Below are positions 29,210 through 38,753 of a DNA stretch of 64,000 bases, piece by piece. A program made the position numbers and the translations under genes. Numbering within the stretch: the first letter of the stretch is position 1; each line of letters begins with the position of its first letter. The stretch is taken from assembly GCF_006716445.1 (NCBI RefSeq), contig NZ_VFPA01000001.1:868001-932000 (forward strand), written 5' to 3'. Source of the stretch: Pseudonocardia kunmingensis. Lineage in GTDB: Bacteria > Actinomycetota > Actinomycetes > Mycobacteriales > Pseudonocardiaceae. Below the pieces are notes generated by a model. The model made no database searches and was not told where the DNA came from. It was given only the letters and a program-made list of their open reading frames with translations.

Positions 29210-29299
29210 GGGGTGGGAGACCGTCCTGCACGTGCACGATCGAGGTCGCCGCTGCGCGGCGGCGCGGGAGGCGTCGGTGGGGTTTGGCACGATGCACGC

Positions 29300-29962
29300 G
29301 TGCCGACCACCGCCTCCCGCCACCGCGTCCTGTCGCTGCTGCTCGTGCTGCTGGTGGCCACCGTCGCGCTGAGCGGGTGCGCGCGGGTGCGCGCCGCGCT
29401 CGCGGTGCAGCCCGACGACACCGTCACCGGGCAGATCGTCGTGGCCACCCCGGAGACCGGCCCGGACGACCCGGGGCCGCCGATCACGCTGCCCCCGGAC
29501 CTGGAGTCCCGGGTCGACGTCTCGGAGTACCGGCAGGACGGCTACGCGGGATCGGTCCTGCGCTTCGACGGGCTGGATTTCGCCCAGATGGGCGAGCTGA
29601 TCGGGGCGGCGGGCCCCGGGCGCGACGCGGTCCGGTTCGAGATGCGCCGGGCCGGCAGCCGCGTGCTGGTGAACGGCGCCGTGGACCTCACCACGGTGGC
29701 CGTCGACCGGGCCGACTTCCAGCTCAAGATGGGCTTCCCCGGCCAGGTGCTGGAGTCCAACGGCGACGGCGACTCCAGCGAGGTGAGCTGGACCTTCACC
29801 CCGGGCGAGGTGGGCGACTTCTCCGCGGTCGTGGCCTACCCCGACCCGGGCGCACCGTCACCGGTCAACTGGACGCTGGGGCTGTTCGCCATCGTGGCGC
29901 TCGCCTCGGGTGCGGTGGTGCTGCTGGCCCACCGCACCCGCAACCCGCCGGTCAGCCACTGA
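29300..29962 (+). CDS. lppM: LppM-like lipoprotein
   Basis: 220 residues with a lipoprotein signal: arginines at 7 and 9, a hydrophobic core, and the lipobox LSGC with Cys27. The outer domain continues VQPDDTVTGQIVVATPE, SEYRQDGYAGSVLRFDGLDF and FQLKMGFPGQVLESNGDGDSSEVSWTFTPGEVGDFSAV, the LppM domain known in mycobacteria, where it influences phagosome handling. A C-terminal helix (LGLFAIVALASGAVVLLA) is also present. GTG at 29300 gives the tight signal peptide. Its stop is six bases from the metF stop on the other strand. Confidence 0.82.
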   Translation: MPTTASRHRVLSLLLVLLVATVALSGCARVRAALAVQPDDTVTGQIVVATPETGPDDPGPPITLPPDLESRVDVSEYRQDGYAGSVLRFDGLDFAQMGELIGAAGPGRDAVRFEMRRAGSRVLVNGAVDLTTVAVDRADFQLKMGFPGQVLESNGDGDSSEVSWTFTPGEVGDFSAVVAYPDPGAPSPVNWTLGLFAIVALASGAVVLLAHRTRNPPVSH

Positions 29963-29968
29963 CGGGGG

Positions 29969-30880
29969 TCACCCACCGACGGGCGCGGCGTCCACCAGCT
30001 CGTCGCGGCGGGCGCCCAGCCCGAGTCGCCGCACCAGCTCCACGGTGGCCGTGGACCGGTTCAGCGTGTAGAAGTGCAGGCCGCGCACGCCCTCCTCGAG
30101 CAGGCGGCTGCACATCTCGGCGGTGACGTCCATCCCGGCGGCCCGGAACGCGGTCGGGTCGTCGGAGTAGCGCTCCATCCGCTCGACGAGGGCGGGCGGC
30201 AGCGGCGCGCCCGAGAGCTCCGGGCCGCGGCGCAGCGTGCGCACCGTGGTGAGCGGCATGATCCCGGGCAGCAACGGCACCTCGCAGCCTGCCGCGGCCA
30301 TCCGGTCGCGCAGCCGCAGGAAGCCCTCGGGCTCGAGGAACAGCTGGCTGATCGCGAAGTCTGCGCCCGCGCGAACCTTGGCGACGAGCCGGGCCAGGTC
30401 GGCCTCGGGGCCCGGGGAGCGCGGGTGCCCGTACGGGAAGGCCGCCACCCCCACGCAGAAGTCGCCCAGCCTGCGCACCAGCCGCACGAGCTCGTCGGCG
30501 TAGGTGAGGCCCTCCGGGTGGGCCACCCACTCGCCCAGCGGGTCGCCGGGCGGGTCGCCGCGCACCGCGAGGACGTTGGGGATCCCCGCGGCGGCGTACG
30601 CCCCGATCACCTGCCGCAGCTCGGCCACCGAGTGCGAGACGGCCGTGAGGTGGGCCATCGGCACGAGCGTCGTGTCGGTGGCGATCCGCGCGGTGGTGCG
30701 GATCGTGCGGTCCCGGCTGGAGCCGCCGGCGCCGTAGGTGACGGAGACGAACGCGGGGTCCAGCGGTTCGAGGCGGCGGATCGCGCGCCACAGCTCGGCC
30801 TCACCGGCCTCGTCCTTGGGTGGGAAGAACTCCACCGAGAAGACGGGCCGGTCGCCGCGGATCCGCTGGGTGACCTTCAC
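29969..30880 (-). CDS. metF: 5,10-methylenetetrahydrofolate reductase
   Basis: Reduces methylene-THF to methyl-THF for methionine synthesis. The 303-residue TIM-barrel flavoprotein has SVEFFPPKDEAGEAELW (substrate and FAD start), VSVTYGAGGSSRDRT, NVLAVRGDPPGD, FAISQLFLEPEGFLR, PLLPGIMPLTTVRTL and GLHFYTLNRSTATVEL. All are normal for MetF. ATG start. It is divergent from the prenyl synthase gene across 247 bp. Confidence 0.93.
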   Translation of the reverse strand: MKVTQRIRGDRPVFSVEFFPPKDEAGEAELWRAIRRLEPLDPAFVSVTYGAGGSSRDRTIRTTARIATDTTLVPMAHLTAVSHSVAELRQVIGAYAAAGIPNVLAVRGDPPGDPLGEWVAHPEGLTYADELVRLVRRLGDFCVGVAAFPYGHPRSPGPEADLARLVAKVRAGADFAISQLFLEPEGFLRLRDRMAAAGCEVPLLPGIMPLTTVRTLRRGPELSGAPLPPALVERMERYSDDPTAFRAAGMDVTAEMCSRLLEEGVRGLHFYTLNRSTATVELVRRLGLGARRDELVDAAPVGG

Positions 30881-31037
30881 GCCGTGCAGCGTAGTCGGGT
30901 GCTCCGCGCTCCCGCCTCCGCTCCGCTCCGGCGAGCTCGCGGGCCTGGTCGGCCGCAGCCACCGCGCCGGATGCCGCTCCCGCCGTTAGGCTCGCCCCCG
31001 TGGCCCGCTCACGAGGACCTCGGCTCCCCTGCCCACG

Positions 31038-31058
31038 ACGTGCCCGGACGGGGCACGT
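31038..31058. promoter_or_regulatory. Inverted repeat upstream of the prenyl synthase gene
   Basis: ACGTGCCC (31038-31045) and GGGCACGT (31051-31058) are perfect 8-base arms around GGACG. The site lies 70 bp ahead of the crt-type gene cluster and would suit a dimeric repressor of carotenoid genes. No factor can be assigned. Confidence 0.35.
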
Positions 31059-31127
31059 GAGCGAGCGCCGGCGAGCGAACCATCGACACCGCGCCCGCGC
31101 GAGCGTCGGCGGGGGCGGGGGCGGGCG

Positions 31128-32294
31128 ATGAGCCGCGCGGGGGCGGTGCGGGGCGACGCCTCGACACCGGGTGGTCCGACGGCCCGCGCAGCGGGCGCAC
31201 CCGCCGACGGGCCGCCCGACGACGCCGGGCTCGTCGCCGCGGTCGAGGCCGCGCTCACGACCTACCTCGACGCCCGCACCGCCGAAGCCGCGGGCATCGA
31301 CCCGGCGTTCGGCGAGGCGGCCGAGGCGCTCGCCTCGTTCGTCCTCGGCGGCGGGAAGCGGGTGCGGCCGACGTTCGCGTGGTGGGGCTGGCGCGGCGCG
31401 GGCGGCGTTGTCGAGTCGCCGGAAGCGCTCGCCGTGCTGCGGGCGATCAGCGCCCTGGAGCTCATCCAGGCGTGCGCGCTCGTCCACGACGACCTGATGG
31501 ACGCCTCGGCCACCCGGCGCGGCCGGCCCACGGTCCACGTCGAGTTCGCCCGAAGGCACGCCGCGGCGCGCTGGCGCGGGCAGCCTGCGCGCTTCGGGGC
31601 CGCCGCGGCGATCCTGCTGGGCGACCTCGCACTCTCCTGGGCCGACGACATGATGCACGCCGCGGGCCTGTCCCCGGCGGCGGAGCGGCGGGCGGCGCCC
31701 GCGTGGCGCGCGATGCGCACCGAGGTGCTCGGCGGGCAGTACCTCGACGTGCTGCACCAGTCCACCGGCGACACCTCGGCCCGCGCCGCCCTGCAGATCG
31801 ACCGCTACAAGACCGCCGCGTACACCGTCGAGCGCCCGCTGCACCTGGGCGCCGCCATCGCCGACGCGCCGGCCGAGCTGGTGGCCGCGTACCGGCGCTT
31901 CGGCGCCGACATCGGCGTCGCGTTCCAGCTCCGCGACGACCTGCTGGGCGTGTTCGGCGACCCGGCCGTCACCGGCAAGCCCGCGGGCGACGACCTGCGC
32001 GAGGGCAAGCGCACGCTGCTCGTGGCGCTCGCCGTGGAACGCGCGGAGCAGCGGGGCAGGCCGGAGGCGCGCGACGCGATCCTCGACGCGGTCGGTGACC
32101 CGAGGCTGGACGCCGACGGCGTCGACCGGGTGCGCGGCCTGCTCACCGAGCTCGGCGCCGTGCAGGCGGTGGAGCAGCGGATCGCGGCGCTCACCGGCTC
32201 GGCACTCGACGCGCTGTCCGCCGCCGACGTCGCCGAGCCGGCCGCGGCGCAGCTCGCCGAGCTGGCCGTCACGGCGACGCGGCGCCGGAGTTGA
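31128..32294 (+). CDS. Polyprenyl (geranylgeranyl-type) diphosphate synthase
   Basis: A trans-prenyltransferase of 388 residues. GGGKRVRP, the first Asp-rich motif VHDDLMDAS, IDRYKTAAYTVERPLHLGAA, and the second, FQLRDDLLGVFGD, are intact. An Ala/Gly-rich tail of about 35 residues precedes the domain. With crtI and crtB nearby it most likely supplies geranylgeranyl diphosphate (CrtE role). By position it is the counterpart of mycobacterial idsA2. Product chain length is an inference. Confidence 0.88.
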   Translation: MSRAGAVRGDASTPGGPTARAAGAPADGPPDDAGLVAAVEAALTTYLDARTAEAAGIDPAFGEAAEALASFVLGGGKRVRPTFAWWGWRGAGGVVESPEALAVLRAISALELIQACALVHDDLMDASATRRGRPTVHVEFARRHAAARWRGQPARFGAAAAILLGDLALSWADDMMHAAGLSPAAERRAAPAWRAMRTEVLGGQYLDVLHQSTGDTSARAALQIDRYKTAAYTVERPLHLGAAIADAPAELVAAYRRFGADIGVAFQLRDDLLGVFGDPAVTGKPAGDDLREGKRTLLVALAVERAEQRGRPEARDAILDAVGDPRLDADGVDRVRGLLTELGAVQAVEQRIAALTGSALDALSAADVAEPAAAQLAELAVTATRRRS

Positions 32295-33826
32295 CCCACC
32301 GGGTCCCGGGGCGCACCGACCACGTGGTGGTCGTCGGCGCCGGGCTCGCCGGGCTGTCCGCCGCGCTGCACCTGCTCGGCGCGGGCCGGCGGGTCACGGT
32401 CCTGGAACGCGAGGAGCACCCCGGCGGCCGGGCCGGACGGCTCGACCTGCACACCGTCCGCGGGACCTACCGGGTGGACACCGGGCCGACCGTGCTGACG
32501 ATGCCCGACCTGCTCGACGAGGCGTTCGCCGCCGTCGGCGAGAAGGTGCAGGAGCGCCTCGACCTCGTCGCGCTCGACCCCGCCTACCGCGCGCGCTTCG
32601 CCGACGGCTCCACGATCGACGTGCACACCGACGGCGAGGCGATGGCCGAGGAGGTCCGGGCGGTGTGCGGGCCGCGGGCCGCGCAGGGGTACGTGCGGAT
32701 GCGCGACTGGCTCACGCAGCTCTACCGCGCCGAGATCGACTCGTTCATCGGCGCCAACCTCGACTCGCCGCTCGACCTGCTCGGCCGGGACCTGGTGCGG
32801 CTGGCCCGGCTCGGCGGCTTCGGCAGGCTCGGCCCGCGGGTGGCGCGGATGCTGCCCGACGAGCGGCTGCAGCGGATCTTCTCCTTCCAGGCCCTGTACG
32901 CGGGGGTGCCGCCGCACCGCGCGCTCGGCGCGTACGGCGTGATCGCCTACATGGACACGATCGGCGGCGTCTTCTTCCCCCGCGGGGGGATGCGCCAGGT
33001 CGGGCGGGCCATGGCCGACGCGGCCGTCGAGGCCGGCGCCGAGATCGTCCACGGGCGCGTCGCCACCGGGCTCGAACGCCGCGGTGGGCGGGTCACCGCG
33101 GTCCGGCACGAGGGCGTGGCGGGCGGCGACAGCGACCGGCTGCCCTGCGACGCGGTGGTGCTCACCCCGGACCTCCCCGTCGTGCACCGCCTCGTCGGCC
33201 GGGCGCCGCGCCGGCCGGTGCCGCTGCGGTGGTCCCCCAGTGCGGTGGTGCTGCACGCGGGCCTGCGCCGGGCCCGCCCGGACCTCGCCCACCACACGAT
33301 CTCGTTCGGGACGGCGTGGCGGCGCACGTTCCGCGAGATCATCGACGACGGCCGGCTCATGAGCGACCCGTCGCTGCTGGTCACCCGGCCCACCGCCACC
33401 GACCCCGCGCTGGCGCCCGTGGGTGCGGACCTGCTGTTCGTGCTGGCGCCCTGCCCCAACCTCGAACGGGGCCGCATCGACTGGGCCCGCGTCGGACCGG
33501 CCTACCGCGACGAGCTGCTCGGCGTCCTCGCCGACCGGGGGCTGGACGTGGCGGGCGAGGTCGAGGTGTCCCACCTCGTGACGCCCGCCGACTGGGCCGC
33601 GGCGGGCCACGCCGCGGGCACCCCGTTCTCCGCGGCCCACACGTTCGCGCAGACCGGCCCCTTCCGGCCGCGCAACCTCGTCCGCGGGCTGTCCAACGCG
33701 GTGCTCGCAGGCTGCGGCACCACTCCCGGCGTCGGGATCCCGCCGGTGTTGATCTCCGGTCGGCTGGCGGCCGAGCGCGTCACGGGGCCGCTCCCGCGGG
33801 GGCGCAGGGTACCCACAGGCTCGTGA
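32291..33826 (+). CDS. crtI: CrtI-type phytoene desaturase
   Basis: An FAD-dependent carotenoid desaturase of 511 residues. The dinucleotide loop is VVVVGAGLAGLSAALHL, with EREEHPGGRAG after it; the substrate channel part has TGPTVLTMPDLL, GGVFFPRGGMRQV and the CrtI end signature AGCGTTPGVGIPPVLISGRLAAERV. It introduces double bonds into phytoene. The TTG start overlaps the prenyl synthase stop as TTGA, so it is coupled. No homologue lies here in M. tuberculosis. Confidence 0.92.
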   Translation: MTHRVPGRTDHVVVVGAGLAGLSAALHLLGAGRRVTVLEREEHPGGRAGRLDLHTVRGTYRVDTGPTVLTMPDLLDEAFAAVGEKVQERLDLVALDPAYRARFADGSTIDVHTDGEAMAEEVRAVCGPRAAQGYVRMRDWLTQLYRAEIDSFIGANLDSPLDLLGRDLVRLARLGGFGRLGPRVARMLPDERLQRIFSFQALYAGVPPHRALGAYGVIAYMDTIGGVFFPRGGMRQVGRAMADAAVEAGAEIVHGRVATGLERRGGRVTAVRHEGVAGGDSDRLPCDAVVLTPDLPVVHRLVGRAPRRPVPLRWSPSAVVLHAGLRRARPDLAHHTISFGTAWRRTFREIIDDGRLMSDPSLLVTRPTATDPALAPVGADLLFVLAPCPNLERGRIDWARVGPAYRDELLGVLADRGLDVAGEVEVSHLVTPADWAAAGHAAGTPFSAAHTFAQTGPFRPRNLVRGLSNAVLAGCGTTPGVGIPPVLISGRLAAERVTGPLPRGRRVPTGS

Positions 33827-33842
33827 CACGAGGCATGCGAGC

Positions 33843-35498
33843 ATGGATCGCGTCATGAAGCCACCACCACCGGTCGACGGGCCGACGCTCCCCGACGCGG
33901 CAGCGGAGCGCGCACCCGCCCAGGACGACGCGCCCACGGTGCGCGACGCGCTGCCCGCCGCGGCCCCCGACCAGCCCGCCACCGAGCCGCGGTCCTGGCG
34001 GGACCGCTTCGGGCGGCCGCCCCGCGGCCCCCTGCTGCTCGGTCTCGCCGCGTCCCTGCTGATGGTCGTCGGCGGCTTCGGCGCGGGCGGCGTCCTGGTC
34101 CACGACCCGCTGCTGTCGAACTCGCCGCTGGGCTTCTGGCGCTACGGCCACGGTCGCGAACTGGCCGCCTTCACCGTCTACGCCGGTGTCGCGCTGATGG
34201 TGTGGGCGTGGGTGCGCCTGGGCCGCGACGTGCTGGCCCACCGCATCGGCGGACGGGCCGTCCTCACCGTGGCGTGCGTGTGGACCGCGCCGATGCTGGT
34301 GTCGCCCCCGCTCTTCACCCGGGACGTCTACAGCTACCTCGCGCAGGGCGGGCTGCCGCTGGCCGGCTTCGACCCCTACGCGGTGGGCCCCGAGGCGATG
34401 CCGGGGCTCTTCGCCGACAACGTCCACTACTTCTGGCAGGACACCCCCGCGCCGTACGGGCCGCTGTTCATCCTGATCGCCAAGTTCGTGGCCTGGCTGA
34501 CCGGCGACGCGATGATCCTCGGCGTCATCCTGATGCGGCTCGCGCTCCTGCCGGGGCTGCTGCTGCTGATCTGGGCCCTGCCGGAGCTGACCCGGCGTCT
34601 CGGCGGGCGCGTCCCGGTGGCGCTGTGGGTGGCCGTGGCCAACCCGCTGATGGTCATCCACCTCGTCGGTGGGGGCCACAACGACCTGCTCGTGGTCGGC
34701 CTGCTCGCCGCGGGCTCGCTGGTCGCGCTGCGGGGCGGGCACATCGGCGGGATCGCGATGGTCACCGCCGCGATGGCGGTCAAGGCGAGCGCCGCCGTGG
34801 CCCTGCCGTTCCTCGTGCTGGTGTGGGCGGCCCACCTGGCCGGTTCGCAGCGGGTCCGGATCGCGAAGGCCACCGCGGCGGGCGTGGGTGTGTTCCTGGT
34901 GGTGTTCGCGGCCTGCACGGTGGCCGCCGGCGTCGGGCTCGGCTGGCTTCCCGCCCTCAGCGCACCGTCGATGATCGTGAACTGGATGTCGATCCCCACG
35001 GCGGTCGGGCAGTTCACGCACACCCTCGTGGCCAACCTCGTGAACGTGCCGATGCAGCCGTTCATCAACGTCGCCCGTGCGCTCGGCGGGCTCCTGCTGG
35101 CCTACATCGCCGTCACGCAGTGGTGGGCGGCCCGGGACGGCGGGCCCGATGCCGTGCGCCGGGCCGGGATCGTGCTGCTGGCCGTCGCCGTGCTCTCCCC
35201 CGCCACCCTGCCGTGGTACGTGAGCTGGGGCATGGCGCTGCTCGCGGCGGCGGCGTGGACCGTGCGCGGCCTGACCGTCACCGTGTTCCTCTCGGTGATG
35301 CTCACGATCGCGTACTACTCCCACGGCGAGGACGCCCTCTACGACGGGCCCTACCTCCTGACGTGGGCCCTGGTGGCCGTCCTCGCCGCGGTGTCGCTGC
35401 GACGGCCGGACCCGCTGCGGCTCTCCGCGGGCGCCCGCCGGCGTCCCCGGGAGGCGTCCGAGCCGGTGCCCGCCGGTGCCGAGCCCGGGGCGCGCTGA
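33843..35498 (+). CDS. MptA/MptB-type alpha-1,6-mannosyltransferase (GT-C)
   Basis: A 551-residue polytopic membrane enzyme with a Pro/Asp-rich cytoplasmic start and about a dozen helices. The first outer loop has [27 protein letters not shown] with the GT-C acidic motif, then [17 protein letters not shown] and [14 protein letters not shown]. These are marks of the polyprenol-phosphomannose-dependent enzymes that build the mannan core of lipomannan and lipoarabinomannan. Location after the prenyl synthase gene matches Rv2173-Rv2174 (mptA). Choice between MptA and MptB is not settled. Confidence 0.85.
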   Translation: MDRVMKPPPPVDGPTLPDAAAERAPAQDDAPTVRDALPAAAPDQPATEPRSWRDRFGRPPRGPLLLGLAASLLMVVGGFGAGGVLVHDPLLSNSPLGFWRYGHGRELAAFTVYAGVALMVWAWVRLGRDVLAHRIGGRAVLTVACVWTAPMLVSPPLFTRDVYSYLAQGGLPLAGFDPYAVGPEAMPGLFADNVHYFWQDTPAPYGPLFILIAKFVAWLTGDAMILGVILMRLALLPGLLLLIWALPELTRRLGGRVPVALWVAVANPLMVIHLVGGGHNDLLVVGLLAAGSLVALRGGHIGGIAMVTAAMAVKASAAVALPFLVLVWAAHLAGSQRVRIAKATAAGVGVFLVVFAACTVAAGVGLGWLPALSAPSMIVNWMSIPTAVGQFTHTLVANLVNVPMQPFINVARALGGLLLAYIAVTQWWAARDGGPDAVRRAGIVLLAVAVLSPATLPWYVSWGMALLAAAAWTVRGLTVTVFLSVMLTIAYYSHGEDALYDGPYLLTWALVAVLAAVSLRRPDPLRLSAGARRRPREASEPVPAGAEPGAR

Positions 35499-36417
35499 GC
35501 TCGACGCCGCCGGCGTCACCGATCCGGGGCTGCGGGCCGCCTACGCCACCTGCCGCGCCCTGAACGCCCACCACGGCCGCACGTACTTCCTGGCCACCCG
35601 CCTGCTCCCGCCGGAGCGGCGGCCGGCCGTGCACGCCCTCTACGGGTTCGCGCGCTTCGCCGACGAGATCGTCGACGACCTGCGCGACGGGCGGCCCGCC
35701 CCCGACCGGGCCGCGCGGCTGGACGCGCTGGACGCCGAGCTCCGCCAGGCGCTGGCGGGCGGCCCCGCCGCCCACCCGGTGCTCGCCGCGGTGGCCGACA
35801 CGGCCCGGCGCTTCACGATCGACCCTGCGCACTTCACCGCGTTCATGACGTCGATGCGGATGGACACCGAGGTCACCGACTACGCCACGTTCGACGACCT
35901 CGCCGTCTACGTCCACGGTTCGGCCGCCGTGATCGGGCTGCAGATGCTCCCGGTACTGGGCACGACGGTGCCGCGCGCCGAGGCCGAGGCCCCGGCGGCC
36001 GCGCTGGGCGTCGCGTTCCAGATCACCAACTTCCTGCGCGACGTCGGCGAGGACCTCGACCGCGGCCGCATCTACCTGCCCGCCGCCGAGCTGGCCGCGT
36101 TCGGCGTCGACCGGGAGCTGCTCACCTGGTGCCGGCGCACGCGTCGGCAGGACCCCCGGGTCCGCCGGGCCCTCGCGCACCTCGTGGCGCACACGCGGGC
36201 GGTCTACCGGCGCGCGGCCCCGGGCGTCGGCATGCTGGAGCCGGTCTCCCGGGCCTGCGTGGCGTGCGCGTTCACCCTCTACCGGGGCATCCTCGACGAG
36301 ATCGAGTCCGCCGGGTACGACGTCCTGCACCGCCGCGTGTCGGTCCCGGCCCGCACCCGCGCCGCCGTGGCCGTCCCCGGCCTGGTCCGCGCCCTCGCCG
36401 CCCGCGCCCGCACCTGA
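35476..36417 (+). CDS. crtB: Phytoene synthase
   Basis: Condenses two geranylgeranyl diphosphates to phytoene. The 313-residue protein has [26 protein letters not shown], the Asp-rich [11 protein letters not shown], the second site [20 protein letters not shown] and [16 protein letters not shown]. It overlaps the mannosyltransferase gene by 23 bp, so the two are probably co-translated. GTG start with a weak ribosome-binding site, consistent with coupling. Confidence 0.93.
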   Translation: MPSPGRAELDAAGVTDPGLRAAYATCRALNAHHGRTYFLATRLLPPERRPAVHALYGFARFADEIVDDLRDGRPAPDRAARLDALDAELRQALAGGPAAHPVLAAVADTARRFTIDPAHFTAFMTSMRMDTEVTDYATFDDLAVYVHGSAAVIGLQMLPVLGTTVPRAEAEAPAAALGVAFQITNFLRDVGEDLDRGRIYLPAAELAAFGVDRELLTWCRRTRRQDPRVRRALAHLVAHTRAVYRRAAPGVGMLEPVSRACVACAFTLYRGILDEIESAGYDVLHRRVSVPARTRAAVAVPGLVRALAARART

Positions 36418-36422
36418 CGCCG

Positions 36423-36545
36423 CGCGCGACTCACCCTGTCGAGACGGGAGACTCACCCGGACGAAACGGGAGACTCGCGCTCTGAGGGCGCGAGTCTCCC
36501 GTCCGGACAGCGCGAGTCTCCCGTCCGGACGGGGTGAGTCTCCCG
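36423..36545. repeat. 22-bp periodic inverted-tandem array between crtB and the next gene
   Basis: CGGGAGACTC occurs at 36445 and 36467 on the plus strand, and its complement GAGTCTCCCG at 36492, 36514 and 36536. Copies on each side step by exactly 22 bp, and a degenerate copy starts at 36423. Orientation flips around 36484, forming a perfect 14-base-arm hairpin (36467-36480 with 36488-36501, loop TCTGAGG). It lies between two convergent genes and may end both transcripts. Confidence 0.85.
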
Positions 36546-36558
36546 TTCGGCCTCCGGG

Positions 36559-36933
36559 TCAGAAGGCCATGGCCTGGGCTCGGCGCTTGACCTCCCGGTG
36601 CCGGCCCGCGCGCAGGGAGGCGACCGGCGTGCCGGGCAGCGAGTCGTCCTCCTCGAACAGCCAGCGCAGGATGTCGGGGTCGGCGTAGCCGCCGTCGCGC
36701 AGCACGGTGATCGTCCCGGCCAGACCCTTGATCACCACGCCGTCCTCGCCCAGGAAGTCGGCCGGGACGACGACCTCGCCCTCGCGCCGGAAGGACAACA
36801 GCTGGCCGTCCTTGACGAGCTGGTGCACCCGTGACACGGGTTGGTCCAACCGCTGGGCGACCTCCGCGACGGGGAGCGTCGCAACATCCTCGGACAGCCC
36901 GAACACCTCGTTCACGGGGCGATAGCCTGCCAC
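36559..36933 (-). CDS. Small helix-turn-helix DNA-binding protein (Rv2175c family)
   Basis: About 124 residues: ATLPVAEVAQRLDQPVSRVHQLVKDGQLLSFRREGEVVVPADFL is a winged helix-turn-helix, then GLAGTITVLRDGGYADPDILRWLF and the end REVKRRAQAMAF, which closely matches M. tuberculosis Rv2175c. That protein is phosphorylated by PknL, the neighbouring kinase, which regulates its DNA binding. The divergent kinase gene here keeps the pairing. GTG at 36933 or 36915 are both possible starts; neither has a strong site. Confidence 0.85.
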   Translation of the reverse strand: MAGYRPVNEVFGLSEDVATLPVAEVAQRLDQPVSRVHQLVKDGQLLSFRREGEVVVPADFLGEDGVVIKGLAGTITVLRDGGYADPDILRWLFEEDDSLPGTPVASLRAGRHREVKRRAQAMAF

Positions 36934-36981
36934 AGGCGCGGCGCGTCGGAGAAGGCTGCACCGCAGCGGTACCGTCATCGC

Positions 36982-38739
36982 GTGAACGCCCCGCCCGCCG
37001 CGCTGCTCGACGCGCGCTACCGGGTGGGCCCGCTGCTGGCCCGCGGCGGCATGTCCGCGGTCTACCGGGGCACGGACATCCGGCTCGACCGGCCGGTCGC
37101 GATCAAGGTGATGGAGCCGCGACTCGCGGCCGACCCCGCATTCCGGGCCCGGTTCGAACGCGAGGCCCGCTCGGCGGCGCGCATCGACCACCCCGCCGTC
37201 GTCGACGTCCACGACCAGGGCGAGCACGTCAGCGACACCGGGCACGACAGCGCCCTCGGCCTCGGTGACGGCCCGCTGCTGTTCCTGGTCATGGAGCTGG
37301 TGGAGGGCGGCACGCTGCGCGACGTCCTGCGCGCCCGTGGCGCCCTCGGCGTGCCGGCCGCCTTCGCGGTGATGGAGCCGGTACTGGCGGGGCTCGCGGA
37401 GGCGCACCGCCTCGGGATGGTGCACCGCGACGTCAAGCCGGAGAACGTGCTGATCAGCCGCACCGGCGAGGTCAAGGTGGCCGACTTCGGGCTCGTCACC
37501 GCGGCCGCCCAGTCGCGCGCCAGCAGCGCGGGAATGATCATGGGGACGGTCGCGTACCTGTCCCCCGAGCAGGTCGCCACCGGTGCCGCCGACGCCCGAA
37601 GCGACGTCTACGCCGCCGGCATCCTGCTCTACGAGCTGCTCACCGGCGCCCCGCCCTACACCGGCGACACGGCGATCTCGGTGGCCTACCGGCACGTGAA
37701 CTCGGACGTGCCGCCGCCGTCGCAGATCGCCGGGGACGTACCCCCCGAGCTGGACGCGCTGGTGCTGCGCGCCACCCGCCGCGACCCGGCCGCCCGCCCC
37801 GCCGATGCGGCGGCCCTGCTGGCGGAGCTGCACCGGGTGGCCGTGCGGCTCGACGTGCCGCGGGTTCCGCCGCCGGTGCCACCCGCCCGACCCGTCGAGG
37901 ACCAGGACACGGTCCCCGCGGCGCCGCGCCGCCTCACTTCGGGTGCCGCGACCGGCGCGCACGCGGGGCCAGGGGGCACCCGCGCGATGCCCCGCCCTGT
38001 CGACGACGGCCCACCGCCCCACCTGCGTGCCCGCAGGCGCAGCAGGCGGGTCTTCGCGGTGTGGATCGCGATCGTCCTCGTGCTGGCGATGCTGGTCGGC
38101 GTCTCGGCGTGGTGGCTGGGCAGCGGCCGGTGGACGGCGATGCCGCGGCTGGTCGGCCTCGAGGAGTCGGCGGCCCAACGGGTGCTCGCCGACGCCGACC
38201 TCGTCGGGCGCCTCACCGAGGCCCACCACGACGACGTCGACGCCGGGCTGGTCAGCGCCACCGACCCGCCGCCGGACGCGCGGCTGCTGCGCGGCAGCAC
38301 GGTGACCGTCACGGTCTCCTCAGGTCGCCCGACGGTCCCGGACGTCGCGCCGGGCACGTCGGTGGCCGCGGCGGAACAGGCGATCCGCGAGGCCGGCCTC
38401 ACGCCCGTCCGCAGCTCCGAGGCCACCGAGGACAGCGACTCGGTGCCGGAGGGCGCCGTCGTGCGCACCGATCCGGAGGCCGGCGAGGAGGTCGCGACCG
38501 GTGAACCCGTCACGATCGTGGTGAGCAGCGGCGAGGGCGAGCCCGAGACCGTCCGGGTGCCGATGGTGATCGGCGAGGACTACGAGGACGCGGCCGACAT
38601 CCTCGAGGAGCTGGACCTCGAGGCCGAGGAGGAGACCGCGTTCCTCATCGGCCGCGAGAACGGCCGGGTGATCGGCCAGGACCCCCCGGCAGGCGCAACG
38701 GTCGACAGGGGAACGACGATCCACCTGAGCACGGTCTAA
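36982..38739 (+). CDS. pknL: PknL-type membrane Ser/Thr protein kinase with PASTA domains
   Basis: 585 residues. The kinase domain has LLARGGMSAVYRG (a shortened glycine loop), K42 in VAIKVME, H148-R-D150 in HRDVKPEN, D168-F-G and TVAYLSPEQ. One membrane helix runs from about V357 to G380. Three PASTA repeats follow outside (MPRLVGLEESAAQRVL, VPDVAPGTSVAAAEQAI, VPMVIGEDYEDAADIL), which in relatives bind peptidoglycan fragments. GTG at 36982; the open frame upstream runs into the divergent gene. Mycobacterial PknL has fewer or no PASTA repeats, so the label rests on synteny. Confidence 0.88.
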   Translation: MNAPPAALLDARYRVGPLLARGGMSAVYRGTDIRLDRPVAIKVMEPRLAADPAFRARFEREARSAARIDHPAVVDVHDQGEHVSDTGHDSALGLGDGPLLFLVMELVEGGTLRDVLRARGALGVPAAFAVMEPVLAGLAEAHRLGMVHRDVKPENVLISRTGEVKVADFGLVTAAAQSRASSAGMIMGTVAYLSPEQVATGAADARSDVYAAGILLYELLTGAPPYTGDTAISVAYRHVNSDVPPPSQIAGDVPPELDALVLRATRRDPAARPADAAALLAELHRVAVRLDVPRVPPPVPPARPVEDQDTVPAAPRRLTSGAATGAHAGPGGTRAMPRPVDDGPPPHLRARRRSRRVFAVWIAIVLVLAMLVGVSAWWLGSGRWTAMPRLVGLEESAAQRVLADADLVGRLTEAHHDDVDAGLVSATDPPPDARLLRGSTVTVTVSSGRPTVPDVAPGTSVAAAEQAIREAGLTPVRSSEATEDSDSVPEGAVVRTDPEAGEEVATGEPVTIVVSSGEGEPETVRVPMVIGEDYEDAADILEELDLEAEEETAFLIGRENGRVIGQDPPAGATVDRGTTIHLSTV

Positions 38740-38753
38740 GCGGCAGCCCAGCT

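Noticed and set aside
36423..36545. CRISPR array
   Set aside because: The 22-bp period has only about 12 bp between cores, the orientation flips midway and no cas genes are near.
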